Source: ZC4RG20 sp964553875 (GTDB lineage Bacteria; Pseudomonadota; Gammaproteobacteria; Steroidobacterales; Rariloculaceae). Taken from it: DNA of 41,064 bases. The stretch lies in the NCBI GenBank assembly GCA_964553875.1, contig CAZKNH010000020.1, forward strand, positions 1 to 41,064. The letters are read 5' to 3'. Positions 15,109-23,450 of this stretch are shown piece after piece. Under the pieces are notes generated by a model. The model had not been told where the DNA came from, ran no database searches, and saw nothing but the letters and a program-made list of their open reading frames with translations. The number at the start of each line of letters is the position of its first letter. The stretch's first letter is position 1. A program made the translations under genes and the position numbers.

Positions 15109-16197
15109 TCAAACGAAACTTATTACGATCGACACCGCAATCAACACGATGATGATCCACTCGAGGAGCTCGAGTCGGCGAGTGGCCGCCTGGTCGGACA
15201 TCTTCTCGTAGATGCTCTCGAGGGTTTGGAGCTTGCGCATGATGCTCGCGTCCCATTCCTCGATGTGGAAACGGCGGTTCGCGAGGCGGTGAATGCGGGC
15301 GAGATACTGGTCGCCGAGGAGCTTCAATGTGTTGTTGACACCCTCGAACACGAGGGCGTTGTCGACCTGAAGCTCGGCGACCCGCTCGAGATCCGCTGCG
15401 CTATAGCCGAGGAGGCGCGCGCCTCGCCGTCGGCGGCTCAACTGCTCGTAGGCTTCGTCCAAAGCCCGATCGAGTTGCCGATCGAGAAAGCGCATCTCGA
15501 GCAGCTCGACGTTCGCGAACTCTAGAACGGCGATGACGTCGTCCCCTTCTGAATCGACGACGAATGCCGCATTCCAGTCCACGATCGTCATGTCGTCCGG
15601 GCCGTACGCGGCGCGGGCGTCCAACGCTTCGCGCACTTCCTCCTCCGAGAGCGGCTCGAGCTCTGCGCGCAGAATCTGGGCGAGCTCCCGGCGGTGCGTC
15701 TCGTAGAGTCTCTCCAGGTCGACCGGCTCGTCGAAGCGGCGGATGTGGTAGATCACGTAATCCTCGACGACCGGTGCAATGTGGGAATGACCGGCAGCGC
15801 TGCCGATCACGCCGAGCATCCACTCGACCTGGCGACGCGAATCCTCGAGCAGGACTTCGTTGTCGTAGAGCGCGTCGCTCAGCTCGAGCAGCGCGTCGAG
15901 GGAGCATTCGAGCGGCAGGGTGTAAATCGCCGCGGCGGCGCCGAAATCGTACAACATGATCTCGACCGCAGGCCGCGTCGCGAAGCTGCCGACCCCGATC
16001 GGCGCGCCATCGCGGGTTATGCGAAGCGGCGACGGCTCGTACTCGAAGTAGGTCGGCGTGCGGCGCTTCCGGCGCAGGCTCGGGCGCCACCGTGTCTCGG
16101 AGACCCGACGCTCCGCCTCCTCGAGGTCGATGCTGCGCGCGACGTCGTAGGCGAACGTGACGTAACATTCGCCGTGCGCGATGCGTGGATATGTCAT
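15109..16197 (-). CDS. DUF155 (RMD1/Sif2-like) family protein with C-terminal membrane anchor
   Basis: This 362-residue protein belongs to the DUF155 family, whose eukaryotic members (yeast Rmd1, human RMND1) are linked to mitochondrial translation and nuclear division; bacterial members have no settled role. The family core is VEIMLYDFGAAAAIYTLPL, ALYDNEVLLED, EDYVIYHIRRF and, near the C-terminus, VFEGVNNTLKLLGDQYLARI and RFHIEEWDASIMRKLQTL. The very end, EWIIIVLIAVSIVISF, is a transmembrane helix, so the protein is a tail-anchored inner membrane protein with its bulk in the cytoplasm. It lies 45 bases downstream of the universal stress gene on the same strand, and cotranscription is likely. 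Confidence 0.85.
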   Translation of the reverse strand: MTYPRIAHGECYVTFAYDVARSIDLEEAERRVSETRWRPSLRRKRRTPTYFEYEPSPLRITRDGAPIGVGSFATRPAVEIMLYDFGAAAAIYTLPLECSLDALLELSDALYDNEVLLEDSRRQVEWMLGVIGSAAGHSHIAPVVEDYVIYHIRRFDEPVDLERLYETHRRELAQILRAELEPLSEEEVREALDARAAYGPDDMTIVDWNAAFVVDSEGDDVIAVLEFANVELLEMRFLDRQLDRALDEAYEQLSRRRRGARLLGYSAADLERVAELQVDNALVFEGVNNTLKLLGDQYLARIHRLANRRFHIEEWDASIMRKLQTLESIYEKMSDQAATRRLELLEWIIIVLIAVSIVISFV

Positions 16198-16242
16198 GCG
16201 GAAACCCGCGTCGAGGGCGTTGCCGAGCGATGGCCTGGTCGG

Positions 16243-17211
16243 TCAGAAGGGATAGAAAGCCGGTTCGGTAACGGGCTCCATCCGAATATGCGCTGCCACC
16301 GTGTCGAGGAACCCGGGAGGCTTGGCGATCAGCAGGTCGCAATCGACGTTGTCGAGGACTTCGCCGGCCGTCGATCCGATCACGAGGTCGGCGAGTCTCG
16401 CCCGGGAGAGCGCACCCATGGCCAGGAGATCCACGCCCTCGGTCTCCACGAAACGAGGAAGCTCGAGCGCGGGCGGCCCGCTCAGGATCCGTACGGCATT
16501 CGTGTCGATGTTTCGCGCGGCAAGGAGCTCGGCGACCGCGGCGCGGCTCATCTCCATCAGCCTGGCGTCGGCTTCCGGGGAGGAGCGCTCTTCCTGGCGC
16601 TCGAACGGCGCGATCCGCCCGAAGGGCACTGCGCAATGGACGGCGCTAAAACGGGCCGAGAAGACGCCTGCGAATTCCTGGGCGAGGTCCACGATGACTT
16701 CGTCCAGGGAGGCGGGCTTGGCGCGAGCGTGGAACGGATCGACGGCGGCGGCGACGTGCCGATACTTCCCGGTCCCGCTGCCCCTCACGAGGAGCAACGG
16801 TACCGGGCAGCTCGATACGAGATTCCAGTCCTCGCTCGCGAGCCGTCTGGGCCCGAGGATTCGCAACGATTCGGTCACGACGAGATTCGCATTCGTCGCC
16901 ACGGCCCGACGGATGATGCCCTGATAGACCGGGTAGTCCCACACGACGGTCGCGCTCACCCGGTCGATGCGCTGCCGTAGCTCGTCGACCATGTCGCGCA
17001 GTCCGTTCGCCGCTTCGTGCACCAACGCGTCGCGTACGTCCACGTAGTCCTCGTCCCGCGTAACCAGAGGCGAACTTTCGAGATTCGGCTCGTAGACACA
17101 GCGGAATAGCTCGAGCTCGGTGCCGTCGCACAGAGACAGCGCCCGCTGAAGCGCGGGCTGCTCGAGCGTGTCGGTTCTCGAGACCACGACCAGAATCTTG
17201 CTCCACGCCAT
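16243..17211 (-). CDS. Tandem universal stress protein (UspE-like)
   Basis: This 322-residue cytoplasmic protein has two Usp domains (residues ~1-145 and ~148-305). The first begins SKILVVVSRTD and ends VPLLLVRGSGTG. The second begins YRHVAAAVDPFHARA and carries the nucleotide-loop region DLLAMGALSRARLADLVIGS, followed by TAGEVL, close to the G-2x-G-9x-G(S/T) pattern. UspE-type proteins support survival under stress and stationary phase. ATG 17211 is preferred over an upstream in-frame start because GGAGAG precedes it and the family begins with this MxxxKILV pattern. It leads a probable two-gene unit with the DUF155 gene. Confidence 0.85.
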   Translation of the reverse strand: MAWSKILVVVSRTDTLEQPALQRALSLCDGTELELFRCVYEPNLESSPLVTRDEDYVDVRDALVHEAANGLRDMVDELRQRIDRVSATVVWDYPVYQGIIRRAVATNANLVVTESLRILGPRRLASEDWNLVSSCPVPLLLVRGSGTGKYRHVAAAVDPFHARAKPASLDEVIVDLAQEFAGVFSARFSAVHCAVPFGRIAPFERQEERSSPEADARLMEMSRAAVAELLAARNIDTNAVRILSGPPALELPRFVETEGVDLLAMGALSRARLADLVIGSTAGEVLDNVDCDLLIAKPPGFLDTVAAHIRMEPVTEPAFYPF

Positions 17212-17421
17212 GGCTTGCTCTCCGGCTTGAACCAAATCCAATATAGCACCGGAATCGCCCTGCCCCATTCGTACCGGCCGCAGTCGTTTTCGGCGGTCAG
17301 CGATGCTCGGGTGGTGCCGGAGCGGCGTATCCTCTCCTCGATGAGACCGGTGCGATCGTGCTTCTCCGCACTGATCGAGCCCGGCTTCCGTGTGCGGGAG
17401 GCGGATATCCAGGCCACGTCG

Positions 17422-18180
17422 TCAAGGGCCGTACCCATAGCTTCGGATGATGTCACGGGCTTCGGGCCCTTGCATGAACGCGATGAATGCCCGGGCCGCA
17501 GGCACATCCCGAAGCAGTACCGCTTCCTGCGCAATCGGCTCGTGAAGCGATTCGGGCACGAGCCAATAGGAACCCTCGACCTCGCGTTCCGGGCGCGCAA
17601 GCTGCGCCCACGCGACGAAGCCGAGCTCCGCATTGCCGGTGGCCACGAACTGATATGCTTGCCCGATGTCCTGGCCGCGTACGATCCGCGGCTGCAAAGA
17701 CTCCCATAGGCCTCTCGCCGCGAGCACGTCGCGCGCAGCCGCGCCGTAGGGTGCGATGTCCGGATGGGCGATGGCGAGAAAGCGAAAGTTTCCCGTATCG
17801 AGCACCCGGCCGTCGTCGTCGACGTAGCCGGGTCGCGTGCTCCAGAGCACCAGCCGTCCTACCGCGTAGAGAAATCGAGAGCCCGGCACCGCGAGCCCTT
17901 GTTCCTCCAACAGTCGAGGGCGCTCGTCATCCGCAGCAAAGAAGGCATCGAACGGGGCGCCGTTTCGGATCTGCGCGTAGTGGCTGCCGGTCGAGGCGGT
18001 GCTGGCAACGACTCTGTGCCCGGTGAGCTCCTCGAATCTTTCGATCAGTGCGCTCATCGTCGCCGCAAAGTTCGTAGCGACTGCGATTCTGATCTCGTCG
18101 GCGTCGGCGTGATTTGCCGATAGGACGAGGAGGAAAGCGATCCACGTCGCGCTCAGGCTGGACGTCGCTTTGCTGCTCAC
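17422..18180 (-). CDS. ModA-like periplasmic substrate-binding protein
   Basis: This 252-residue exported protein has a signal peptide (residues 1 to ~28) and the ModA molybdate/tungstate-binding fold. Visible family marks are IRIAVATNFAATMSALIERF, STGSHYAQIRNGAPFDAFFA and AADDERPRLLEEQGL, GSRFLYAVGRLVLWS, and late in the protein QAYQFVATGNAELGFVAWAQ. It resembles the group with the AVATNF start rather than the E. coli type. ModB and ModC are not adjacent; instead the gene lies 6 bases after the GT4 glycosyltransferase, making it the last gene of that unit. It may serve a distant modBC, bind another oxyanion, or have a different role. Confidence 0.85.
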   Translation of the reverse strand: MSSKATSSLSATWIAFLLVLSANHADADEIRIAVATNFAATMSALIERFEELTGHRVVASTASTGSHYAQIRNGAPFDAFFAADDERPRLLEEQGLAVPGSRFLYAVGRLVLWSTRPGYVDDDGRVLDTGNFRFLAIAHPDIAPYGAAARDVLAARGLWESLQPRIVRGQDIGQAYQFVATGNAELGFVAWAQLARPEREVEGSYWLVPESLHEPIAQEAVLLRDVPAARAFIAFMQGPEARDIIRSYGYGP

Positions 18181-18186
18181 GGTCGA

Positions 18187-19323
18187 CTAACGCTCGTTGG
18201 TCGCAAGCCGTTGCCGTCGGGCTGACCGATCGCTTGCGAGCTCGCGATAGAGCTTCGCGGTCTCGGCGATCGTACGCCCGATCGTGAAGCGGCTCCCGAT
18301 GCGCTGCCGAGCAGCGGCGCCGAGCGCGCGCGTCAGCTCGCGATCGTCGTAGAGCCGAAGGAGCGCGTCGGCGAGCGCAGCCGCATCCCCGGGCGGAACG
18401 ACGAGCCCGCTGACGCCGTGCTCGACGAGCTCGGGGCTGCCTCCGACCGCGGTCACGATCGGCGCGACACCGTACGCCATCGCCTCGATGACCGTCTTCG
18501 GAAGCCCCTCGCGGCGCAGCGACGGCAGCACGGCGACATCGGCAGCGGCGACGACCGCGGCCGCGTCTCGTCGATACCCCAAGAGATGGATGTCCGCGGC
18601 ACGTCGATTCGTACGCAGGCGCTTCTGGAGCGCTTCGCTCTCCATGTGTCCGACGAGCAGCAGGTGCGCGTTCACGTGGTCCGGCAGGCGCTCGAACGCG
18701 TCGAGGAGCACCTCGATGCCCTTGCGTGGCCGCCAGTTCGCGACGCAGCATGCGACGAACGCATCCGGCGGAACGCCGAGCGTCGAGCGTGCGACGGGCG
18801 GCTGGTCGTACCACGCAAGATCGTGGCCCTTGTAGATCGTCACGACCTTCTCGGGCGGCACCCGTAGACCGAGCAGCTTCAGCGTCAGGAAATACTCGCG
18901 GACGGCCTCTGCGACGCAGACGATGCGGTCGACTCGCGGGTTCAAGGAACGCATCCACGAGAAGGGATTCGCGAAGCTCTCGTTGCCGACGATGCCCCGG
19001 TATACGACGATGCGGACGGGCACGCCGCGCGCGGCGATGAGGCCGTTCACCGTGGCCTTGTTGTTGAACAAATGCAGGATGTCGTATCCACCCGACTCGA
19101 GCTCGCGCCTGATCGCACGGACGGCCGCGAGATCGAGCTTCCCGCGAAACTCGAGCGGCACGACCGGGACGCCGGCCCGCCTCATCCGCTCGTAATGCGC
19201 GGCACGCGGCGAGCTCATGACGCGGATGCGAAAGCCGAGCTCATGGAGGCCGATGATCGTCTCGGCCTCCGGGCGATCGCTGAACGATGTGACGAGCAGC
19301 GCGCTTACTGAATCGATGCCCAC
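18187..19323 (-). CDS. Glycosyltransferase family 4 (GT-B fold)
   Basis: This 378-residue enzyme transfers a sugar from a nucleotide-sugar donor, probably during envelope polysaccharide or lipopolysaccharide core synthesis on the cytoplasmic face. The N-terminal acceptor domain includes YDILHLFNNKATVNGLIAAR. The C-terminal donor domain includes VANWRPRKGIEVLLDAF and HLLLVGHMES, and the EX7E motif is in EGLPKTVIEAMAYG, followed by VTAVGGSPELVEHGVSGLVV. These are standard GT4 marks. The start sits 11 bases after the stop of the GT2 gene, so the two form an operon. Acceptor and sugar are not predictable. Confidence 0.87.
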   Translation of the reverse strand: MGIDSVSALLVTSFSDRPEAETIIGLHELGFRIRVMSSPRAAHYERMRRAGVPVVPLEFRGKLDLAAVRAIRRELESGGYDILHLFNNKATVNGLIAARGVPVRIVVYRGIVGNESFANPFSWMRSLNPRVDRIVCVAEAVREYFLTLKLLGLRVPPEKVVTIYKGHDLAWYDQPPVARSTLGVPPDAFVACCVANWRPRKGIEVLLDAFERLPDHVNAHLLLVGHMESEALQKRLRTNRRAADIHLLGYRRDAAAVVAAADVAVLPSLRREGLPKTVIEAMAYGVAPIVTAVGGSPELVEHGVSGLVVPPGDAAALADALLRLYDDRELTRALGAAARQRIGSRFTIGRTIAETAKLYRELASDRSARRQRLATNER

Positions 19324-19334
19324 TGCGTTCGCGA

Positions 19335-20141
19335 TTACCGAGGTCCGGGACGAAGCACTGCATCCGTCGAAGCGGATTCAGCGGCCTTCTCGGCCGCAAC
19401 GGCCTTGTCCGCGTAGCGTTTCATGTGCCTGAAGAAGGTGCCCGTCGCGTTGCCGAACGCAATGACGACGCCACGCCATCCTTCGAGAAACCCGGCTTCG
19501 AGCACGTAGCTGCGGAAGAACGCCCAGAAAGTCCGCAGCAGAATGACCGGCGGCGAGTGCGCCGTCCTCGCGTGGTCTCTTCGGCGAAGCTCGCTGTAGC
19601 GGCTGATCTTCTGCAGGATCTGATCGAGCTCCGTCACGGCTTCGTGCCAAAGGCCGCCCGGAAGGCGCACCGTCCGGCATCCGCGGGGTATGTCGACTTG
19701 CTCGTGAACGACCGCGTCGTTGAAGCGGCAACGCTTACGGTTGTAGAGCCGAACTAGCCAGTCGTTCCCCCACCCTCCGCGCGTGACGAGCTTCCCCATG
19801 AAGAGATTACGGCGCTCGACGGCGTAGGCGACGTCGGGATCGTCGAGGTCGACCGCCGACAGAGCATCGACGAGCTCGCGGTCGACATACTCGTCGGCAT
19901 CGATGGAGAAGATCCAGTCGTTGGAAGCGTGCTCGGCGGCGCGGTTCTTCGTCGGGCCGAAGCCGATGAAGTCCCCTCTCACGACGCGGGTATTCGGGAA
20001 CGTCTCCGCGATCTCGGCCGTGTTGTCGTGCGAGCCGTTCGCATAGACCACGACCTCGGGGAACGTTTCGAGGCTCTGCAGCGTTCGCGCGATCGTCCTG
20101 CTCGCATCGCCCGCTATGATGACCGCCGATATCTGCTTCAT
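19335..20141 (-). CDS. Glycosyltransferase family 2 (WaaE/KdtX-like)
   Basis: This 268-residue GT-A enzyme begins ISAVIIAGDASRTIARTLQS, typical of the KdtX/WaaE branch that adds a sugar to the inner core of lipopolysaccharide. The DxD metal site is D81-A-D83 in WIFSIDADEYV. Other family marks are VVVYANGSHDNT, FIGFGPTKNRAAEHASNDW and GGLWHEAVTELDQILQKISR. A late hydrophobic stretch around FWAFFRSYVLEAGFLEGWRG suggests membrane association. It leads the unit GT2-GT4-ModA; the upstream DUF5996 gene ends 67 bases before its start. Confidence 0.87.
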   Translation of the reverse strand: MKQISAVIIAGDASRTIARTLQSLETFPEVVVYANGSHDNTAEIAETFPNTRVVRGDFIGFGPTKNRAAEHASNDWIFSIDADEYVDRELVDALSAVDLDDPDVAYAVERRNLFMGKLVTRGGWGNDWLVRLYNRKRCRFNDAVVHEQVDIPRGCRTVRLPGGLWHEAVTELDQILQKISRYSELRRRDHARTAHSPPVILLRTFWAFFRSYVLEAGFLEGWRGVVIAFGNATGTFFRHMKRYADKAVAAEKAAESASTDAVLRPGPR

Positions 20142-20208
20142 AGAACTGAAGGGGCGTGGCGGAGCATCTTACCTTACGGCCACTCCGATGCAACCTGATC
20201 GAGATCGC

Positions 20209-21150
20209 TTAGTCGCGCCGCGCCTCGAGCTCGCTCCGATTCCATCCCCCGAGCTCGGCCGCCGCTTCATAAGTGCTCTGGATGAACTCTAGCAGCGTTC
20301 GGTCGGGATCCGCGGATTCGCGAGCCCGCTCGTAGGGCAACACGAACTCGCGCATTTCCGTGCTGTAGTAGGCCTGCTCGGGCCGGATCGGAAACTCCGC
20401 GAAGCCAGCCGGCTCGGGATAGGCGTACGCATAGAACGCCGGTTCTTTCACGGCACCCCCGCCCGGCCAGAAGCCGCAGCTCGCGCACTCGTGCGAGTAC
20501 GCTTCGTGCATGACCCGGTCGGCGACGTTCGGTATGCCGCCAGGGTGCAGCGGCGCGCGTCGACCGGAGAAGCGAGTCAGTGCGAGATCGAAGGCCCCCC
20601 AGAAAAAGTGCACCGGGCTGCACTTTCCCGTGAATCCGGAACGGGCACGCTTCATGACACGGTCCGCCTGCACCAGCGCCGCGAAGAACCGCGCCGCGTG
20701 GGCGGCGTCGTACGTGGCGTGCTGCCTGTCCTGCTCGAACGGGATCGACTGCTCGACTTCGACGGGACGCGTCCAGATGCGCACGTCGATGCCGAGTGAA
20801 GCGAGCGCCGCGAAGACGTCGCGATAGAATTCGGCGACGGTCCGGGATTCGAGCGGCAACTCCCGGCGTTCACCCGTGCTGGTCTCGATGATCAGCCGAT
20901 GATCGATGAGGTCGAAGTCGATCTGGAAGGTTCGCTGCCCGTCCGGGATCGGCCCGGTGGTCAATCCGCGGGACGTGACGTACAGCGTGACTTGCCACCA
21001 ATGATTGACCATCGGCGCTCGCGCGAGTCGGATCTTGCCGACGACCTGCGTCCACATGTGCAACGTCGCGTAGGTGTCCGCCCATTCGTCGAGTGGCAGT
21101 GCGGGCCACAATTCCGATGACAACGCGCGCCCGTCTTCTGGGTCGATCAT
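20209..21150 (-). CDS. DUF5996 family protein
   Basis: This 313-residue cytoplasmic protein has the conserved blocks of DUF5996: WPALPLDEWADTYATLHMW and TQVVGKIRLA at the N-terminus, NHWWQVTLYVTSRGLTTGPI, then PVHFFWGAFDLALTRFSGR, HECASCGFWPGGG and FYAYAYPEP. The function of this family is not known to me. It is rich in invariant His and Trp and looks like a single-domain enzyme. GAGGAGG precedes the ATG at good spacing. No signal peptide or membrane segment is present. Confidence 0.85.
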   Translation of the reverse strand: MIDPEDGRALSSELWPALPLDEWADTYATLHMWTQVVGKIRLARAPMVNHWWQVTLYVTSRGLTTGPIPDGQRTFQIDFDLIDHRLIIETSTGERRELPLESRTVAEFYRDVFAALASLGIDVRIWTRPVEVEQSIPFEQDRQHATYDAAHAARFFAALVQADRVMKRARSGFTGKCSPVHFFWGAFDLALTRFSGRRAPLHPGGIPNVADRVMHEAYSHECASCGFWPGGGAVKEPAFYAYAYPEPAGFAEFPIRPEQAYYSTEMREFVLPYERARESADPDRTLLEFIQSTYEAAAELGGWNRSELEARRD

Positions 21151-21366
21151 GACCGCCTCCTCACGCTAGTCTTTTTGCTTGCCTCGTCACGGACGGCAGC
21201 CCCTCCTCGGGATTCCGTCGAAGCGGATCGGGGCGAGGCGTCGCGAGTGACGCCGCACGAGAGGAACTCGAGGCAAGACGCGTGCCACCCGTCGGTCGCC
21301 TACACGGCAGCAGGTAATCGTGGCAGGCCATTCGCCGTCGATGGCCGATGTGATAGCCTTCGCGCC

Positions 21367-22131
21367 ATGAAAAGGCTGGTCGTTCTCGGGCTCGTCGTCG
21401 GTTTCGGGGCGACGGCCCACGCTCAGGTGCTTCCGTTCAACGATGCCGGCGTCACGATGGGACACCATCATCTGATGGTCCCCGACGTCGACGTGCAGCG
21501 TCGGGTCTGGGTCGATCTGCTCGGCGGCGAGCCGTCCGGCAATCCGCCTCTCTTGTTCGTCAAGTTCCCTGGCGTGTTCGTGATCCTTTCGAACGGCAAC
21601 GGCACGGAGGGCACGCACGGGTCGGCGCTCGATCACATCGCCTTCAATGTCCGGGAACTCGAAGATCTTCGCCGGAAGCTCGAAGCGGAGAACATCCCGA
21701 TCTCGAACGCGAGCGACTCGCGCTTCGACGCGATGCTTCCCGGCGGAATCGACGTGCATTTCTTCGCCGACCCTTCGCTCGAGACGCCGATCGCGCATCG
21801 CGCGGTCGCGTTCGTTTCGACCGACCCCGACGCGCAGCGCGAATGGTGGGAGAACGTTCTCGGCGCGAGGACGGTTCAGGAAGGCGAGCTGACCGTCAGC
21901 ACGATCCCGGGCGCGCGCCTGTTCTTCACGCGCGCGGATACGCCGCCGGCCCCGACGCGCGGACGCACGCTCGACCACACGGGCATCGGTGTGCGCGATG
22001 TCGAAGCGTTCTGCAATCAGATCGCCGCGCAAGGCGTCGTCTGCGAGATGCTGTTCGGCGGCGCCGCGGCGCTGATCACCGATCCGGCCGGCGTGACGAT
22101 AGAGATCAACGCCGGTCTGGAATCGAGGTGA
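21367..22131 (+). CDS. Exported VOC-superfamily protein with two glyoxalase-like modules
   Basis: This 254-residue protein starts with a signal peptide, MKRLVVLGLVVGFGATAHAQ, and holds two VOC modules: residues ~30-140 (TMGHHHLMVPDVDVQRRVW to DVHFFADPS) and ~145-250 (AHRAVAFVSTDPDAQREWW to GVTIEINAG). Metal-type residues are present, for example H-H-H at the start of module 1, D-H in GSALDHIAF and D-H in GRTLDHTGIG. VOC proteins include glyoxalases, dioxygenases and drug-binding proteins; an exported double module is unusual and no reaction can be assigned. ATG 21367 is fixed by the signal peptide. It is convergent with the MFS gene. Confidence 0.85.
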   Translation: MKRLVVLGLVVGFGATAHAQVLPFNDAGVTMGHHHLMVPDVDVQRRVWVDLLGGEPSGNPPLLFVKFPGVFVILSNGNGTEGTHGSALDHIAFNVRELEDLRRKLEAENIPISNASDSRFDAMLPGGIDVHFFADPSLETPIAHRAVAFVSTDPDAQREWWENVLGARTVQEGELTVSTIPGARLFFTRADTPPAPTRGRTLDHTGIGVRDVEAFCNQIAAQGVVCEMLFGGAAALITDPAGVTIEINAGLESR

Positions 22132-22171
22132 TTTGCCCGTACGGCCACGCGTGAGACCGCCGGTCGCCGAG

Positions 22172-23395
22172 CTAGGAAGGCTTGCCCACGTCTGCGGAGC
22201 GCAGCGTGCGCTTGAGAGCGAAGGCGGCAGCGAAACCGATCGCGGCGACGGGCGCGAGCGCGAGCGGCGACGCCGACCAGTCGCCCGTCGCGTCGGAGAT
22301 CGCGGCGACCACCGGCGGCCCGGTCAACAGACCGATGTGCGACGCCTGGACGACGATGCCCATCACGACGGCCCCGGAAGCCGCTCGGCTCGCAATCGCG
22401 GGGATCGTCGCGAAAACGGACGCCGGCAGGAGCCCGCCGAACGCTGAAAACGCGATCGCAAGCCCGTAGCGCGCGTCGGGTGACAGCCCTTGCGAGTAGA
22501 TGCCGAGCTCGCACGCGACCATGACCACCAGCGCGAAGGCCATCAGCGCCGTCGGCGCGACCCGGCGCGCGACGAGCCAGCTCGCGGCGAGGTTCCCGCC
22601 GGCGTTCGCGATCACGGCGATCGCGGTCTGTCTTCCGGCCGTTTGCGGCGCTACGCCCTGCTGCTCGAGGATCGTCGGAAGGAAGCCGAACACCGCCAGG
22701 AACTGGAACGTGTAGCACATGAAGATCAGCGCGAGGAGCCAGGTCTCGCGTCGACGCACGGTGCGGAGCACCGCCTCGAGCGCGACTCCGGCGTTGCCCC
22801 CGGCGCCGCCCGGTTCCCGCGCGGCGAGAAGCGCGAAGCCGACGACGAGCAGCAGCACCGCGTTCCAGTCCCATAGCGGGCGCCAGCCGAAGGCGACCAG
22901 CACCCACGGCGCGACCGTCAAAGCGATCGCCATGCCGGTCGGCATGTAGGTGCCCCACACGCCCGTCACGAAGCGCCGATCGTCGGCGCTCGCGCTTGCG
23001 ACGAGCAGGCTCGGGATCGCGACGACGGCGGCGACGAACGCGGTCCCTTCGAGCGCACGGCTGAACAAGAGCAGCGGGGCGCCGTCGGCACGTGCGCCCA
23101 GCGCGCTCGCGGCCGCCATGACGAGCAACGCAACGACCGTCACCGCGCGGGCCCCGAATCGATTGGCGATCGACCCCGCGACGCAACCGAGCACGGCGCC
23201 GATCGCGCTGAACAACGAGAGCACCCACGCCGCGGCGACGATGCCGAGGCGAAGGTCTTCGCGCAAGCTCGAGATCGCCGGGGGTACCTTGCCGACCTGC
23301 ATCGCGGCGGCGACGCCTGCCGCGAGCAGGAGCGCAATGTAGCCCCAGCGGGTACGCTGATCGATCAAAGCAGCAACGGAGGAAAACCGCTCCAA
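22172..23395 (-). CDS. Major facilitator superfamily transporter
   Basis: This 407-residue inner membrane protein has about 12 hydrophobic helices. The MFS loop between helices 2 and 3 is GSIANRFGARAVTVVALLV, close to the G-x3-D-R-x-G-R pattern. PAISSLREDLRLGIVAAAWV and YMPTGMAIALTVAPWVLVAFG are typical of the cyanate/nitroimidazole (CynX/NimT-like) branch, but the substrate is unknown. The start is TTG at 23395, since no ATG precedes the first helix in frame; the ribosome site there is poor, so the true start may differ by a few codons. It follows the betaine pair on the same strand, separated by a hairpin. Confidence 0.85.
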   Translation of the reverse strand: MERFSSVAALIDQRTRWGYIALLLAAGVAAAMQVGKVPPAISSLREDLRLGIVAAAWVLSLFSAIGAVLGCVAGSIANRFGARAVTVVALLVMAAASALGARADGAPLLLFSRALEGTAFVAAVVAIPSLLVASASADDRRFVTGVWGTYMPTGMAIALTVAPWVLVAFGWRPLWDWNAVLLLVVGFALLAAREPGGAGGNAGVALEAVLRTVRRRETWLLALIFMCYTFQFLAVFGFLPTILEQQGVAPQTAGRQTAIAVIANAGGNLAASWLVARRVAPTALMAFALVVMVACELGIYSQGLSPDARYGLAIAFSAFGGLLPASVFATIPAIASRAASGAVVMGIVVQASHIGLLTGPPVVAAISDATGDWSASPLALAPVAAIGFAAAFALKRTLRSADVGKPS

Positions 23396-23424
23396 GCGGA
23401 GGGAGCGGCATTCTACACGAGATC

Positions 23425-23446
23425 GAGCGGCGGCGGTCCGCCGCTC
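23425..23446 (-). terminator. Hairpin after the betaine operon
   Basis: GAGCGGCGG-cggt-CCGCCGCTC gives a perfect 9-bp stem just after the stop of the dimethylglycine methyltransferase gene and before the MFS gene. No T-run follows, so it may be a terminator or a partial processing/attenuation site. Confidence 0.5.
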
Positions 23447-23450
23447 TGCC

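Noticed and set aside
14903..15211. Short plus-strand frame starting MGSLSLLVLLLAGCEP, which looks like a lipoprotein signal
   Set aside because: After the lipobox the sequence has no protein-like character, and it runs into the 3' end of the DUF155 gene on the other strand. No ribosome site is present. It could be a gene relic, but I cannot support it.
22017..23411. Long minus-strand open frame overlapping the MFS gene in another frame
   Set aside because: It is Arg/Ala-rich without motifs, while the MFS frame shows regular hydrophobic helices.
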